From contig CAVZYJ010000013.1 of the NCBI GenBank assembly GCA_963779485.1, positions 682,001 to 746,000 of the forward strand: a DNA stretch of 64,000 nt. The letters run 5' to 3'. The DNA is from CAVVJA01 sp963779485 (GTDB lineage Bacteria; Actinomycetota; Actinomycetes; Mycobacteriales; Jatrophihabitantaceae). Below the pieces are notes generated by a model. That model had not been told where the DNA came from and did no database searches. It was given only the letters and a program-made list of their open reading frames with translations. The position numbers and the translations under genes are program-made. Positions 8,575-15,549 of this stretch are shown here, in pieces. Position 1 is the stretch's first letter. Every line of letters begins with the position of its first letter.

Positions 8575-9664
8575 CGCGGTTCCCCGTCCATGCTCGGGCC
8601 AGCAGATTGGTCAAGTGAGGGTCGAGCGCGTCCCGCCAGCCGACGAACGTGTGCGCGTCCGGAACCTCGACCAGCGTGACCCGATGGCTGAGGCGAGTCA
8701 ATGTTGCGGCCATCAGCCGGTTATTGGTCAGATTCTCTTCAGCTAGACCAACTGTCATGCTGATGTCCAGGCAATCACCGGACTGAGCGCCGGTCTCGAG
8801 CGCGCCCACGTAGCGGGTGATGGCGTCGAAGCCCGTGAAGCCAATCTCGTGGGCATCGCAGTCGGGGCGGAAGAAGCTGCCTGATTGCAGGAACAGGGCG
8901 GCCCACGTTCCAGGAAAGGTCGTCGCCGCGTGCAGCGCGCCGAGCGCGCCCAGGCTTATCCCGGCGAGCACCGGCGCGGGTCCCACGCCGACGACGTTGC
9001 GCACCGCGGGCAGCACGGACCGGTGCAGCGCATGGGCGTAGGCGAGTGAGGCGGAATACCAGCTGTCCCGGTTCCCGGGCGACAGCAGCGCGAGCCGATG
9101 GGCCGGCAGGCGACCAAGCGCGATCATGGCTGCGCTGAACTGGGTAGCCGCGGCGAGCTGGGCGAACTCGGGGCCGTCGTGGAGAGCAAGGATCGGCAGC
9201 GGATCCTCGCGAGACGTGCCGGCGGGTGACCACACGGTGACCGCAATTGTTCGCCGAAGGCCGGTGGCCGGTACGGCGAACCCGACCGTTTCGCCGTCGG
9301 GGGCACGGGCGGTGAGCCAGGCCGGGGCCTGGTACCCGGGAAACTCGATGACCGAATGGTCGCCGAACGGGGTGGGCACGCGGCGTGCGTTGGCTGGATC
9401 ACAGATCATTGCCTCGGAGCCGTCCGGGTGGCGAACTTGGAAGAGGTACTCCACCCGCAGCACTGGGGGGCGCCGCAGCGTCGTCTCCCAGCCCTGCTCC
9501 ACTCGAACGAGCGGCGGGGGCTCGACATGGTGCTCCAGGTCCAACCAGACCCGAACGTCGGCGTACGCCGCCGCTCGATCGGCGAGACGGAACCGGACTC
9601 CGCCCGGTACCACGCCGGTGACGAAGTCCTCCGCCGTCGCGGAGCACTCTCGCTCGGGGCTCAT
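8564..9664 (-). CDS. enterochelin esterase-like alpha/beta hydrolase (cluster gene 1)
   Basis: This 366-residue protein combines an N-terminal beta-rich region of about 120 residues, containing PPPLVRVEQGWETTLRR, with a C-terminal Fes/IroD-type hydrolase domain. That layout is as in trilactone esterases. The nucleophile motif is AGISLGALGALHA and the probable catalytic histidine lies in PDAHTFVGWRDAL. It lacks a signal sequence. It is the first gene of the three-gene cluster and overlaps the next by 11 nt. No siderophore synthesis genes are nearby, so an enterobactin-like substrate should not be assumed. Confidence 0.8.
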   Translation of the reverse strand: MSPERECSATAEDFVTGVVPGGVRFRLADRAAAYADVRVWLDLEHHVEPPPLVRVEQGWETTLRRPPVLRVEYLFQVRHPDGSEAMICDPANARRVPTPFGDHSVIEFPGYQAPAWLTARAPDGETVGFAVPATGLRRTIAVTVWSPAGTSREDPLPILALHDGPEFAQLAAATQFSAAMIALGRLPAHRLALLSPGNRDSWYSASLAYAHALHRSVLPAVRNVVGVGPAPVLAGISLGALGALHAATTFPGTWAALFLQSGSFFRPDCDAHEIGFTGFDAITRYVGALETGAQSGDCLDISMTVGLAEENLTNNRLMAATLTRLSHRVTLVEVPDAHTFVGWRDALDPHLTNLLARAWTGNRDAA

Positions 9665-9830
9665 AGCCGCACGCTACCCAGTTCACGGCTCGGCAAGCCT
9701 AAATACCTCACAGAATGCCGCCGACCGGAGTTGGATGGATGGTGATCGGAGCTCGCGAACGGGAGGTCGGCATGTCCGCACTGGCGAACATCGCCGGGGC
9801 ACGGGCCATCATCCTCGATGCCTCCCATAG

Positions 9831-9882
9831 TTGTGATCTTGGACAGGCTGCCATGGGGGCACACATCGCCAAGGTCGTCCGT
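9831..9882. repeat. decayed copy of the 53-bp palindromic repeat
   Basis: GTGATCTTGGAC matches the left arm of the repeat over 12 nt, followed by a centre-like GCCATGGGGGCA. The right half keeps only a CCAAG core. It lies in the spacer between the esterase cluster and the 9948 gene. I read it as a degenerate copy. Confidence 0.45.
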
Positions 9883-9947
9883 CCCGACGGCGGAACTGTG
9901 TGCCAGCGGAGGTTCGGTGCCCGGCGGCGAGGGAGGCCGGGTATCCG

Positions 9948-10790
9948 ATGAGCAGTACCGGACTGACCGCGCTGTTCGACGGCTTGCTCGACGATGCCGC
10001 GATGTTTCCGCCTGAGGACGCGCCACTCGCCGCCGCCGTCGCCGGACACGCGGCTCATCGCCTGGCCTGGTACAGCGATCTGGTCGCGTCGTTCGTCTGC
10101 GCGGCCGGCCGGCTGCCGTCGCTGCACGCCCAGCTCGTGCTCCGCGGGATCCCGCAACTGCATGCCTCGCTGGTGGTGCCAGGGGGCATCGACGCGGTTC
10201 CGGAAGCGTTGGCCGCGGCCGGCAACGCGCCGCGGATCGACATCGTCGCGCTGGAGGTCCCGTGCGGCGCCTCAGCGCTGCCGCACGCGCTTTCGGCGCT
10301 CGCCCCGCTCGTGACCCCCCGCCGAGCCGTCTACGTCGAGATACCCGTCGTGGCGCTCACCGAGGACTTGGTGCACGCCGTCTCCGCGAGCGGGGTCCGC
10401 ATCAAGCTGCGGACCGGCGGCACGACGCTCCACGCGTTCCAGACCGAGGACGAGCTCGCGAACGCCATCCTGCGGTGCGCGGCCGAGCGGCAACCGTTCA
10501 AGTGCACGGCCGGACTCCACCACGCCGTCCGGCATCGCGACGACAGCACGCTGTTCCAGCATCACGGCTTCCTCAACATCGCCCTGGCTGCGCGGGTCGC
10601 CGCCAGCACCGGCAACCAGGCGGCGACCCGTGACGTGCTTGCCCAGCGCGACCCCGTCGATGTCGCCGCCCAGGTGCGTGAGCTGGCCACATCCGACGTC
10701 CGCGCGATACGAGCGCTGTTTCGCACGTTTGGCACCTGCAGCATCACCGAGCCGGTCGACGACCTGCTGGCCCTCGGGCTACTGCCGTGA
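9948..10790 (+). CDS. conserved hypothetical protein, about 280 residues
   Basis: I cannot assign a function. The protein opens with LFDGLLDDAAMFPPEDAP and has a later FKCTAGLHHAVRH segment, a pattern I associate with an uncharacterised actinobacterial family. The AAMFPP stretch and the Cys/His cluster suggest a conserved site. There is no signal peptide or membrane segment, so it is probably cytosolic. The ATG at 9948 is preceded by GGGAGG about 11 nt upstream. It stands alone: the esterase cluster diverges on its left, and the sigma factor gene follows about 110 nt later with its own candidate promoter. Confidence 0.75.
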   Translation: MSSTGLTALFDGLLDDAAMFPPEDAPLAAAVAGHAAHRLAWYSDLVASFVCAAGRLPSLHAQLVLRGIPQLHASLVVPGGIDAVPEALAAAGNAPRIDIVALEVPCGASALPHALSALAPLVTPRRAVYVEIPVVALTEDLVHAVSASGVRIKLRTGGTTLHAFQTEDELANAILRCAAERQPFKCTAGLHHAVRHRDDSTLFQHHGFLNIALAARVAASTGNQAATRDVLAQRDPVDVAAQVRELATSDVRAIRALFRTFGTCSITEPVDDLLALGLLP

Positions 10791-10863
10791 CCATTTGCAG
10801 CCAATTGTCCATATAACGCGGCGATTCGCCGGCTAAACCTGCGCGCTCCCCGTCGCGCCTCGT

Positions 10864-10892
10864 GGAACCGGCCGCTTCCGTGAGTACGAATG
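10864..10892 (+). promoter_or_regulatory. candidate ECF-sigma promoter for the sigma gene
   Basis: GGAACC and CGAATG are separated by exactly 17 nt, the spacing and composition of ECF-type promoters. The CGAATG element resembles the -10 reported for SigK. It ends seven bases before the GTG start, which predicts a leaderless or nearly leaderless mRNA and autoregulation. This is inferred from sequence only. Confidence 0.45.
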
Positions 10893-10899
10893 TCTGACT

Positions 10900-11439
10900 G
10901 TGGACGCCGCGTACGCCGATATCGGCGAGAGGCTAGAAGCGGGCGAGCCCGAGGCACTCGAAGATTGCTATCGCACCCTCGGCCCGCTCGTTATGTCCTA
11001 TCTGACCCGTTACGTCCCGCCCGCCGACATCGAAGACGTCATGCAGCGCGTGTTCTACGAGGTGTGGCGTTCCCATGACCGATACGACCCAACGTTGAGC
11101 CTGCGGGCCTGGGTGCTCGGCATCGCCCGCAAGCGGGCGATCGATCATCTACGCAAGCGGCGCGACGCGGTCGTCTCGCTCGACTCGGTCCGCGAGATCA
11201 CTGGTGACGACGGCCGCGACGTCGCGGACCGGCTGGCGTGGGCCGACGAGGTCCGCGGAGCGCTCCGAGGGCTGCCCGACATGCAGCGCGAGGTAATCCA
11301 GATGGCGTACTTCGACGACTATTCGCAAAGCGAGATCGCCCTGGCCTTGGACATACCTCTTGGCACGGTCAAGACACGAACCTCACGAGGGTTACAACGC
11401 CTGGCCGGACTACTCCAGAAGAGCCGGGAGCAATCATGA
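10900..11439 (+). CDS. sigK: ECF RNA polymerase sigma factor, SigK-like
   Basis: This 179-residue group 4 sigma factor has region 2 (about residues 24-90, with DIEDVMQRVFYEVWRS and LGIARKRAIDHLRKRR) and region 4 (about 118-170, with DYSQSEIALALDIPLGTVKTR as the DNA-binding helix-turn-helix). It directs RNA polymerase to its own promoter class. The stop overlaps the start of the anti-sigma gene (ATGA), a strongly coupled pair. The SigK label rests on the RskA-type partner and on nearby DUF1295, DUF1365, CFA-synthase and amine-oxidase sequences, a neighbourhood I recall from the mycobacterial sigK locus. The GTG start lies just downstream of an ECF-like promoter. Confidence 0.85.
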   Translation: MDAAYADIGERLEAGEPEALEDCYRTLGPLVMSYLTRYVPPADIEDVMQRVFYEVWRSHDRYDPTLSLRAWVLGIARKRAIDHLRKRRDAVVSLDSVREITGDDGRDVADRLAWADEVRGALRGLPDMQREVIQMAYFDDYSQSEIALALDIPLGTVKTRTSRGLQRLAGLLQKSREQS

Positions 11440-12167
11440 GCACCCACATTTTCGACGAGCTTCCGCTCTTACTCACCGGGGAAGCCGACCGGGTGACGGT
11501 CGCGATCGCCGCCGATCACCTCCGGGAATGCGAAGACTGCCAACAGGAGCTCGTCTCTGCTCTGATCGCCCACGCGTCCCTCTCCTCAGCCGCCCACTTC
11601 GCTCCCGAACTCCGCTCGATCCTGTCCGCCGTGGGAGCGGAGGAACGTCCGTCCGAGCCGGCAGAGCTGCCGGACATGAGCCCGATCTTCGAGATGGCCA
11701 AGCAGGAGGCTCGGGCGCCGCGCCATTCGGTCATGCCATCGCGCCGACGGCCGGGTCGGGTTCGCTGGATCGCCGTGGCGGCCGTTGCCGGGGCTGTGAT
11801 CGGTGGCGGCGCGGTCCTGGCCGTCGAGAACCTCGGCGGGTCACCGTCAGCCCGCACGGTGCAGCTCGCCGCGTTCGACCAGGGCCAGGTCGCGGCATCG
11901 GCCAAGCTCGTCGGCAAGAACGAGGTCCAGGTCGACGCCAGCTCGCTGCCGACGCCCGGGAGCGGCACCAACTACGAGGTGTGGCTCACGGATACCGCCC
12001 GCAAGAATCTGCAGCCGGTGGGCTGGGTCGGTGCGGACGGCAAGAGCAGGCTGCAGATTCCATCGTCGCTGCTCGACAAGTTCACCGACATCGAGGTGAG
12101 CGTGCAGAACATCAGCGACCCGTACACGTTCTCCGGAACCAGCGTGCTGCGGGGCAACTATCGATGA
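11436..12167 (+). CDS. rskA: membrane anti-sigma factor, RskA family
   Basis: This 243-residue protein should sequester the upstream sigma factor. The N-terminal cytoplasmic zinc-associated motif is HLRECEDCQQEL (H-x3-C-x2-C). One membrane helix follows at about residues 110-130 (WIAVAAVAGAVIGGGAVLAV). The external C-terminal domain contains YEVWLTDTARKNLQPVG and IEVSVQNI, as in the anti-sigma-K domain. Release would require regulated proteolysis; no site-1 protease is adjacent. A CPBP membrane protease at 14.2 kb is nearby, but I have no evidence linking them. The start overlaps the sigma stop codon. Confidence 0.85.
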   Translation: MSTHIFDELPLLLTGEADRVTVAIAADHLRECEDCQQELVSALIAHASLSSAAHFAPELRSILSAVGAEERPSEPAELPDMSPIFEMAKQEARAPRHSVMPSRRRPGRVRWIAVAAVAGAVIGGGAVLAVENLGGSPSARTVQLAAFDQGQVAASAKLVGKNEVQVDASSLPTPGSGTNYEVWLTDTARKNLQPVGWVGADGKSRLQIPSSLLDKFTDIEVSVQNISDPYTFSGTSVLRGNYR

Positions 12168-12261
12168 CGATTTCGACTCGCCGGCGCGCCGCGGGAGGTC
12201 CCCCAGTGCACACTCAGAAAGACGTCCTATGCTCGGTACTAGCACTGCCGACGGAGGCCTT

Positions 12262-12438
12262 ATGACCGTGTACCAATGCCCGAAGTGCGAGCTCAAGTTC
12301 TCGTGGCGGACGGAGCGCGACCACCATTGTCGCGAAGAGCACCCCGATTTCCACCACGACTACCAAGAGTCGCACCCCGAGCCGCCTCCGCCTGCCGTGA
12401 CCCACGAGGTGCACCCGCATCCGGCCGTCAATTACTGA
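12262..12438 (+). CDS. 58-residue C2H2-type zinc-finger peptide
   Basis: The product begins MTVYQCPKCELKFSWRTE and continues DHHCREEHPDFHHDY, giving a CxxC pair and a downstream His cluster like a single C2H2 zinc finger, followed by a Pro/His-rich tail. It may bind nucleic acid or a protein partner; function unknown. A GGAGG site lies four bases before the ATG. It follows the anti-sigma gene by about 95 nt on the same strand. Its 3' end overlaps the convergent DUF1295 gene by 11 nt. Confidence 0.65.
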   Translation: MTVYQCPKCELKFSWRTERDHHCREEHPDFHHDYQESHPEPPPPAVTHEVHPHPAVNY

Positions 12439-13243
12439 GCCGTTCGCGAAGCTTCGGCGGCACGGGAAAGAAGCGGCTCGTGCGGGCGGCGTATTCCGCC
12501 CACCCCTCCCGCGTACTCATGTGACGTTCCAGGATGCGGGCTCCTGACCCCCGGGTCAGGAGCAAGGTCATGATCACGGGCGAAAACACGGTGAGGACAC
12601 CGGGCCAGTGCTCGGCGGCAACCAGGAAGATCCCCCACCAGACGCACGCGTCCCCGAAGTAGTTGGGGTGGCGGGTGTAACGCCACAACCCGCGGTCGAT
12701 CACTGTGCCTTCGTTCGTGGGATCCCGGCGAAACGCTTCCATCTGGTGGTCGCCGACGGTCTCGAAGAAGACGCCGGCGAGCCAAACCGCCACGCCGATC
12801 CATCCGATGATCCCGACGGCGCCCGATTCGAATACGCCGACCTGGATCGGTGCCGAGATGAGGAACGCGAGGACCGCCTGGAGCAGGTAGATCATCCGCA
12901 GGGCGTACAGGTCCGGATTGCCCTTTGCCCGGCTGAGCAAGGCTTCGTATCGCGGGTCCTCTCCCCTCCCGAGGCTGCGCCGCCCGACGTGCTGGGTCAG
13001 GCGAAGTCCCCACAGCACGGGCATGAGCAGCAAGAGCCAGCGCCGCAGCCCGTCTCCGTAGCCGGCGGACGCCGCGAAGACGACGACGGCCACCGCGGCG
13101 AACAGCAGGCCCCAGGCCGTGTCGATAACGTTGTGCCGTCCGACGATGCGAGAGACCACGAACGTCGCGAGGGTCACGAAGGCGATCGCCGCTGCCGCGA
13201 GCGGCAACGTGAGCCAGAACTGGTCACTCGCGAAGTTGCTCAT
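12428..13243 (-). CDS. DUF1295 multi-pass membrane protein
   Basis: This 271-residue integral membrane protein has about six hydrophobic helices and the signature GLWRYTRHPNYFGDACVWWG near its C-terminus, as in DUF1295 and the steroid 5-alpha-reductase/isoprenylcysteine methyltransferase superfamily. DNVIDTAWG-like HNVIDTAWGLLFA near the N-terminus supports this. Members often accompany cyclopropane-fatty-acid synthase genes, and remnants of such genes lie directly upstream on the same strand. Its natural role is therefore probably fatty-acid modification; whether it still works without them is unclear. The ATG at 13243 gives normal family length; the longer frame to 13345 lacks similarity. 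Confidence 0.8.
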   Translation of the reverse strand: MSNFASDQFWLTLPLAAAAIAFVTLATFVVSRIVGRHNVIDTAWGLLFAAVAVVVFAASAGYGDGLRRWLLLLMPVLWGLRLTQHVGRRSLGRGEDPRYEALLSRAKGNPDLYALRMIYLLQAVLAFLISAPIQVGVFESGAVGIIGWIGVAVWLAGVFFETVGDHQMEAFRRDPTNEGTVIDRGLWRYTRHPNYFGDACVWWGIFLVAAEHWPGVLTVFSPVIMTLLLTRGSGARILERHMSTREGWAEYAARTSRFFPVPPKLRERLSN

Positions 13244-13286
13244 CGAGCGGGCAGCCGGTCGGCGTTCATGATTCGACGGTAATCGC

Positions 13287-13793
13287 TCACGGTCGGCCGG
13301 CGGGCATCCCGCTTTCTCCCGACGTCGGGGGCCGAACGGCGACAATCTGGTCGACGCCGATCCGCCCGTCTTCGAAGCTCACCGAACCTCCAACGAGACC
13401 GAGCTCACCGGGGCTCCAGAGCAGACGGCGCAACGCGCGACGGTTGCGAATCACGACCGTAGGGCCCGCCTCCGGTCCGCCGCGCTGCCGTCCCACGCGC
13501 GCAGCCGGACCGTCGCGAGCACTGCTGGAACCGTGGCCGGCCGGCGCCGGCCGCGGAGCGCAGCGGTGAACGGCCGATCACCGGGGCGATGCAACGTGAC
13601 CGAGATGGCCAGGCGCTGATCCGGCTCGGGGACGCTCATTCGGTAGTACCCGTCGACGGGGTAGAGCGGCGACACGAAGAACTGCTTGGCCGTCTCGGCC
13701 CGACCGGACTCGTCCGGGCGGATCAGATACCGATGGCGTTCCCGTGAGACCAGCGGCACCACTCCCGATGACGGCGATCCTCCGTCGCTCCAT
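13287..13793 (-). pseudogene. collapsed remnant: amine oxidase / DUF1365 / CFA synthase
   Basis: Three gene fragments are fused within about 500 nt, in three reading frames. At 13793, MERRRIAVIGSGAAGL is the dinucleotide-binding start of an FAD amine oxidase. From about 13745, RHRYLIRPDESG, FFVSPLYPVDGYYRMSVPEP and RPFTAALRG match the core of DUF1365. From about 13510, VRLRAWDGSAA and then, in a shifted frame, IRNRRALRRLLWSPGELGL match the N-terminus of actinobacterial cyclopropane-fatty-acid synthases such as UfaA1. Everything between and after is missing. The order is that of the intact locus, which indicates successive internal deletions. No functional product is expected. Confidence 0.75.
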
Positions 13794-14206
13794 CACGGTC
13801 ACTCCCCTGGCTGGCCCGCGCAGCACCCGCGACGGCCGGCGATCGTTCCGCGGCGGCTGGTGATCCCTTTGCTAGAGATTCGTGACCGGCCACGTCATCG
13901 GATCCACGTCGCCGTTCATGATCACGAATCGCTTCGAGCTGGCGCGGATTCGGGGCGTGAGGAAGGGGCGGCGGCACGGGAGGGATGTGCCGCACGCCCC
14001 TTCGTATGAACTCTATTGCATGATGGGGTTGCGCACGCAATAGAGTGCTCTGCGTATCCACCGCTGCGCCGGCCGGTAGTCAATCGACCACGCCGAGCGC
14101 AATGCTCGGCTCGCGTCACCGGTCATTCGTCACCTTCTGTGACGATTGACAGCGCCTCGCGGTCCGGACATTCACGGGACCTGGGCCCAGCAGGCACACT
14201 GACTCG
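13794..14206. other. gene-free spacer with hairpins and a possible promoter
   Basis: No convincing gene is seen. It holds an AT-richer inverted repeat at 14010-14046 and a short hairpin at 14092-14110 (arms GCCGAGC and GCTCGGC, loop 5). A TTGACA at 14146-14151 is followed after 17 nt by CATTCA at 14169, which could serve as a weak promoter for the CPBP gene. The open frame on the minus strand here looks like chance. Confidence 0.4.
14010..14046. repeat. inverted repeat with 10-nt arms
   Basis: ACTCTATTGC and GCAATAGAGT are perfect inverted arms around 17 nt. The element is richer in A and T than its surroundings. It sits between the decayed fatty-acid locus and the CPBP gene. It could be an operator, a terminator-like structure or the footprint of a lost element. 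No match to a known insertion-sequence end is recognised. Confidence 0.5.
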
Positions 14207-15061
14207 GTGACCACGCCTGCGCCCCCCGAGCGATCGGCCACTGCGCGGGCCACCAGCGACGATGCGGCCGCTCCGCGGCTGTCCGCGGACGCCCCGACCG
14301 CGCCCGAGGCCCCCGAGGTGAAGTACCGCGGCCTGGAGGTGCTGGGTGTCCTCGGCGTGTCGCTCGGGCTGTCCGGCATCTACGCCCTGCTCTACTACGT
14401 GCGGGCCGAGATCACCGTCAAGGGCGGCATCTCTGGCACGACCGCGACGGTCGTCTCCGGTCCCAACACGAGCTACGTCTGGCTGGACGTCCTCGACAAC
14501 CTCGCCGACGTCCTCCACGGGCTGGCGCCCGCGTTGCTCGCCGTTGTCCTGCTGACTCGGGATCCGGGCGGGGTCGGCTTCGGAATCGGCCTGGATCGGC
14601 GCCGGCTGGGGTCGGACCTGATGGCCGGGATTGGGTTCGCCGCCCTAATCGGCATTCCCGGCATCGGCCTGGTGTGGGCCGCTCACCAGCTGGGAATCAA
14701 CGCCAGCCTGGCCGTCGTCAACCTGCCTGATATCTGGTACCGGGTGCCATTGCTGCTCCTCGAAGCGGCTCAGAACGGCATTCTCGAGGAGATCGTCGTC
14801 GTCGGCTATCTGCTGACCCGGCTGCGCCAGCTGGGCTGGAGCGACTCTCGCGCACTGGCGGCGAGCGCCGTGCTCCGGGGCAGTTATCACCTCTACCAGG
14901 GGCTCGGCGGATTCTTCGGGAACATGGTGATGGGCGTGATCTTCGGCTGGTGGTTCCAGCGGACCCGCCGCGTGCTGCCCCTTGCCATCGCGCACACGAT
15001 CATCGACGCCGCCAGCTTCGTCGGATACGTGTATCTGCACGGCACCATCAAGTGGCTGTGA
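14207..15061 (+). CDS. CPBP-family intramembrane metalloprotease
   Basis: This 284-residue membrane protein belongs to the CPBP (CaaX protease/bacteriocin-processing, Abi) family. After a polar N-terminus of about 40 residues come several hydrophobic helices and the family boxes ILEEIVVVGYLLTRL, LRGSYHLYQG and IAHTIIDA. The first box has Val where the EExxxR motif normally has Arg; I recall this variant from an actinobacterial subgroup, so it need not mean inactivity. Substrates are unknown. It starts with GTG at 14207. The following gene is convergent with a 12-nt gap. Confidence 0.85.
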   Translation: MTTPAPPERSATARATSDDAAAPRLSADAPTAPEAPEVKYRGLEVLGVLGVSLGLSGIYALLYYVRAEITVKGGISGTTATVVSGPNTSYVWLDVLDNLADVLHGLAPALLAVVLLTRDPGGVGFGIGLDRRRLGSDLMAGIGFAALIGIPGIGLVWAAHQLGINASLAVVNLPDIWYRVPLLLLEAAQNGILEEIVVVGYLLTRLRQLGWSDSRALAASAVLRGSYHLYQGLGGFFGNMVMGVIFGWWFQRTRRVLPLAIAHTIIDAASFVGYVYLHGTIKWL

Positions 15062-15073
15062 CCAGAACGTTCG

Positions 15074-15496
15074 TCAGGACGCGCGCTCCAGCACGACGAC
15101 CGGGATCTCTCGCTTGGTTCGCTTCTGGTAGTTGTCGTAGTCGGGCCAGACCCGGGTCATCACCCGCCACATATCAGGTTTCTCTTCCGGAGAGGCGGAC
15201 CGCGCGCGAGCGGCGAACGTGTCGTCCTTGATCTGAACCCGCACCGTCGGATTCGACTGAAGGTTGAGATACCAGGCCGGTGCCTGGTCGGCCCCGCCCT
15301 TGGACGCGACGACGAGGTAGTCCGCACCGTAGGGCTGGAAGATCAAAGGCGACGTCCGCGCCTGGCCGCTGCGGCGTCCGGTTGTCGTCAGCAACAGGAT
15401 CTGCGTGCCATTGCTCCACTCGTAGCCTTCCGCCCCGTTGGTCTCCTGGTATCGCTGCACGTGTTCCTCGCCGTAGAGCATGCCCACATACTGCAC
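15074..15496 (-). CDS. deazaflavin (F420)-dependent nitroreductase family protein
   Basis: This 140-residue split beta-barrel protein is of the Ddn/FDR type. The core TTGRRSGQARTSPLIF followed by ADYLVVASKGGADQAPAWYL and NPTVRVQI is characteristic of F420H2-dependent reductases acting on quinones, nitroaromatics or enones. It implies that the host makes coenzyme F420. GTG at 15496 and ATG at 15481 are both possible starts; the motif spacing does not decide. It is convergent with the CPBP gene and divergent from the Eis-like gene. Confidence 0.88.
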   Translation of the reverse strand: MQYVGMLYGEEHVQRYQETNGAEGYEWSNGTQILLLTTTGRRSGQARTSPLIFQPYGADYLVVASKGGADQAPAWYLNLQSNPTVRVQIKDDTFAARARSASPEEKPDMWRVMTRVWPDYDNYQKRTKREIPVVVLERAS

Positions 15497-15549
15497 TGCG
15501 CGATGACCGGCGCGAAAGTCGGCTGCGACGGCCGGGGCCGCCTGGCAAA

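Noticed and set aside
8564..9664. Siderophore utilisation locus based on the Fes-like esterase
   Set aside because: No siderophore synthesis, receptor or iron-uptake genes are nearby. Fes-like folds are widespread in unrelated esterases.
9721..9951. A small gene before the 9948 hypothetical gene
   Set aside because: It runs through the decayed palindromic repeat, overlaps the start of the next gene and has no recognisable motif.
13723..14061. A 112-codon frame upstream of the decayed locus
   Set aside because: It crosses the inverted repeat, shows no recognisable motif and overlaps the amine-oxidase remnant in another frame.
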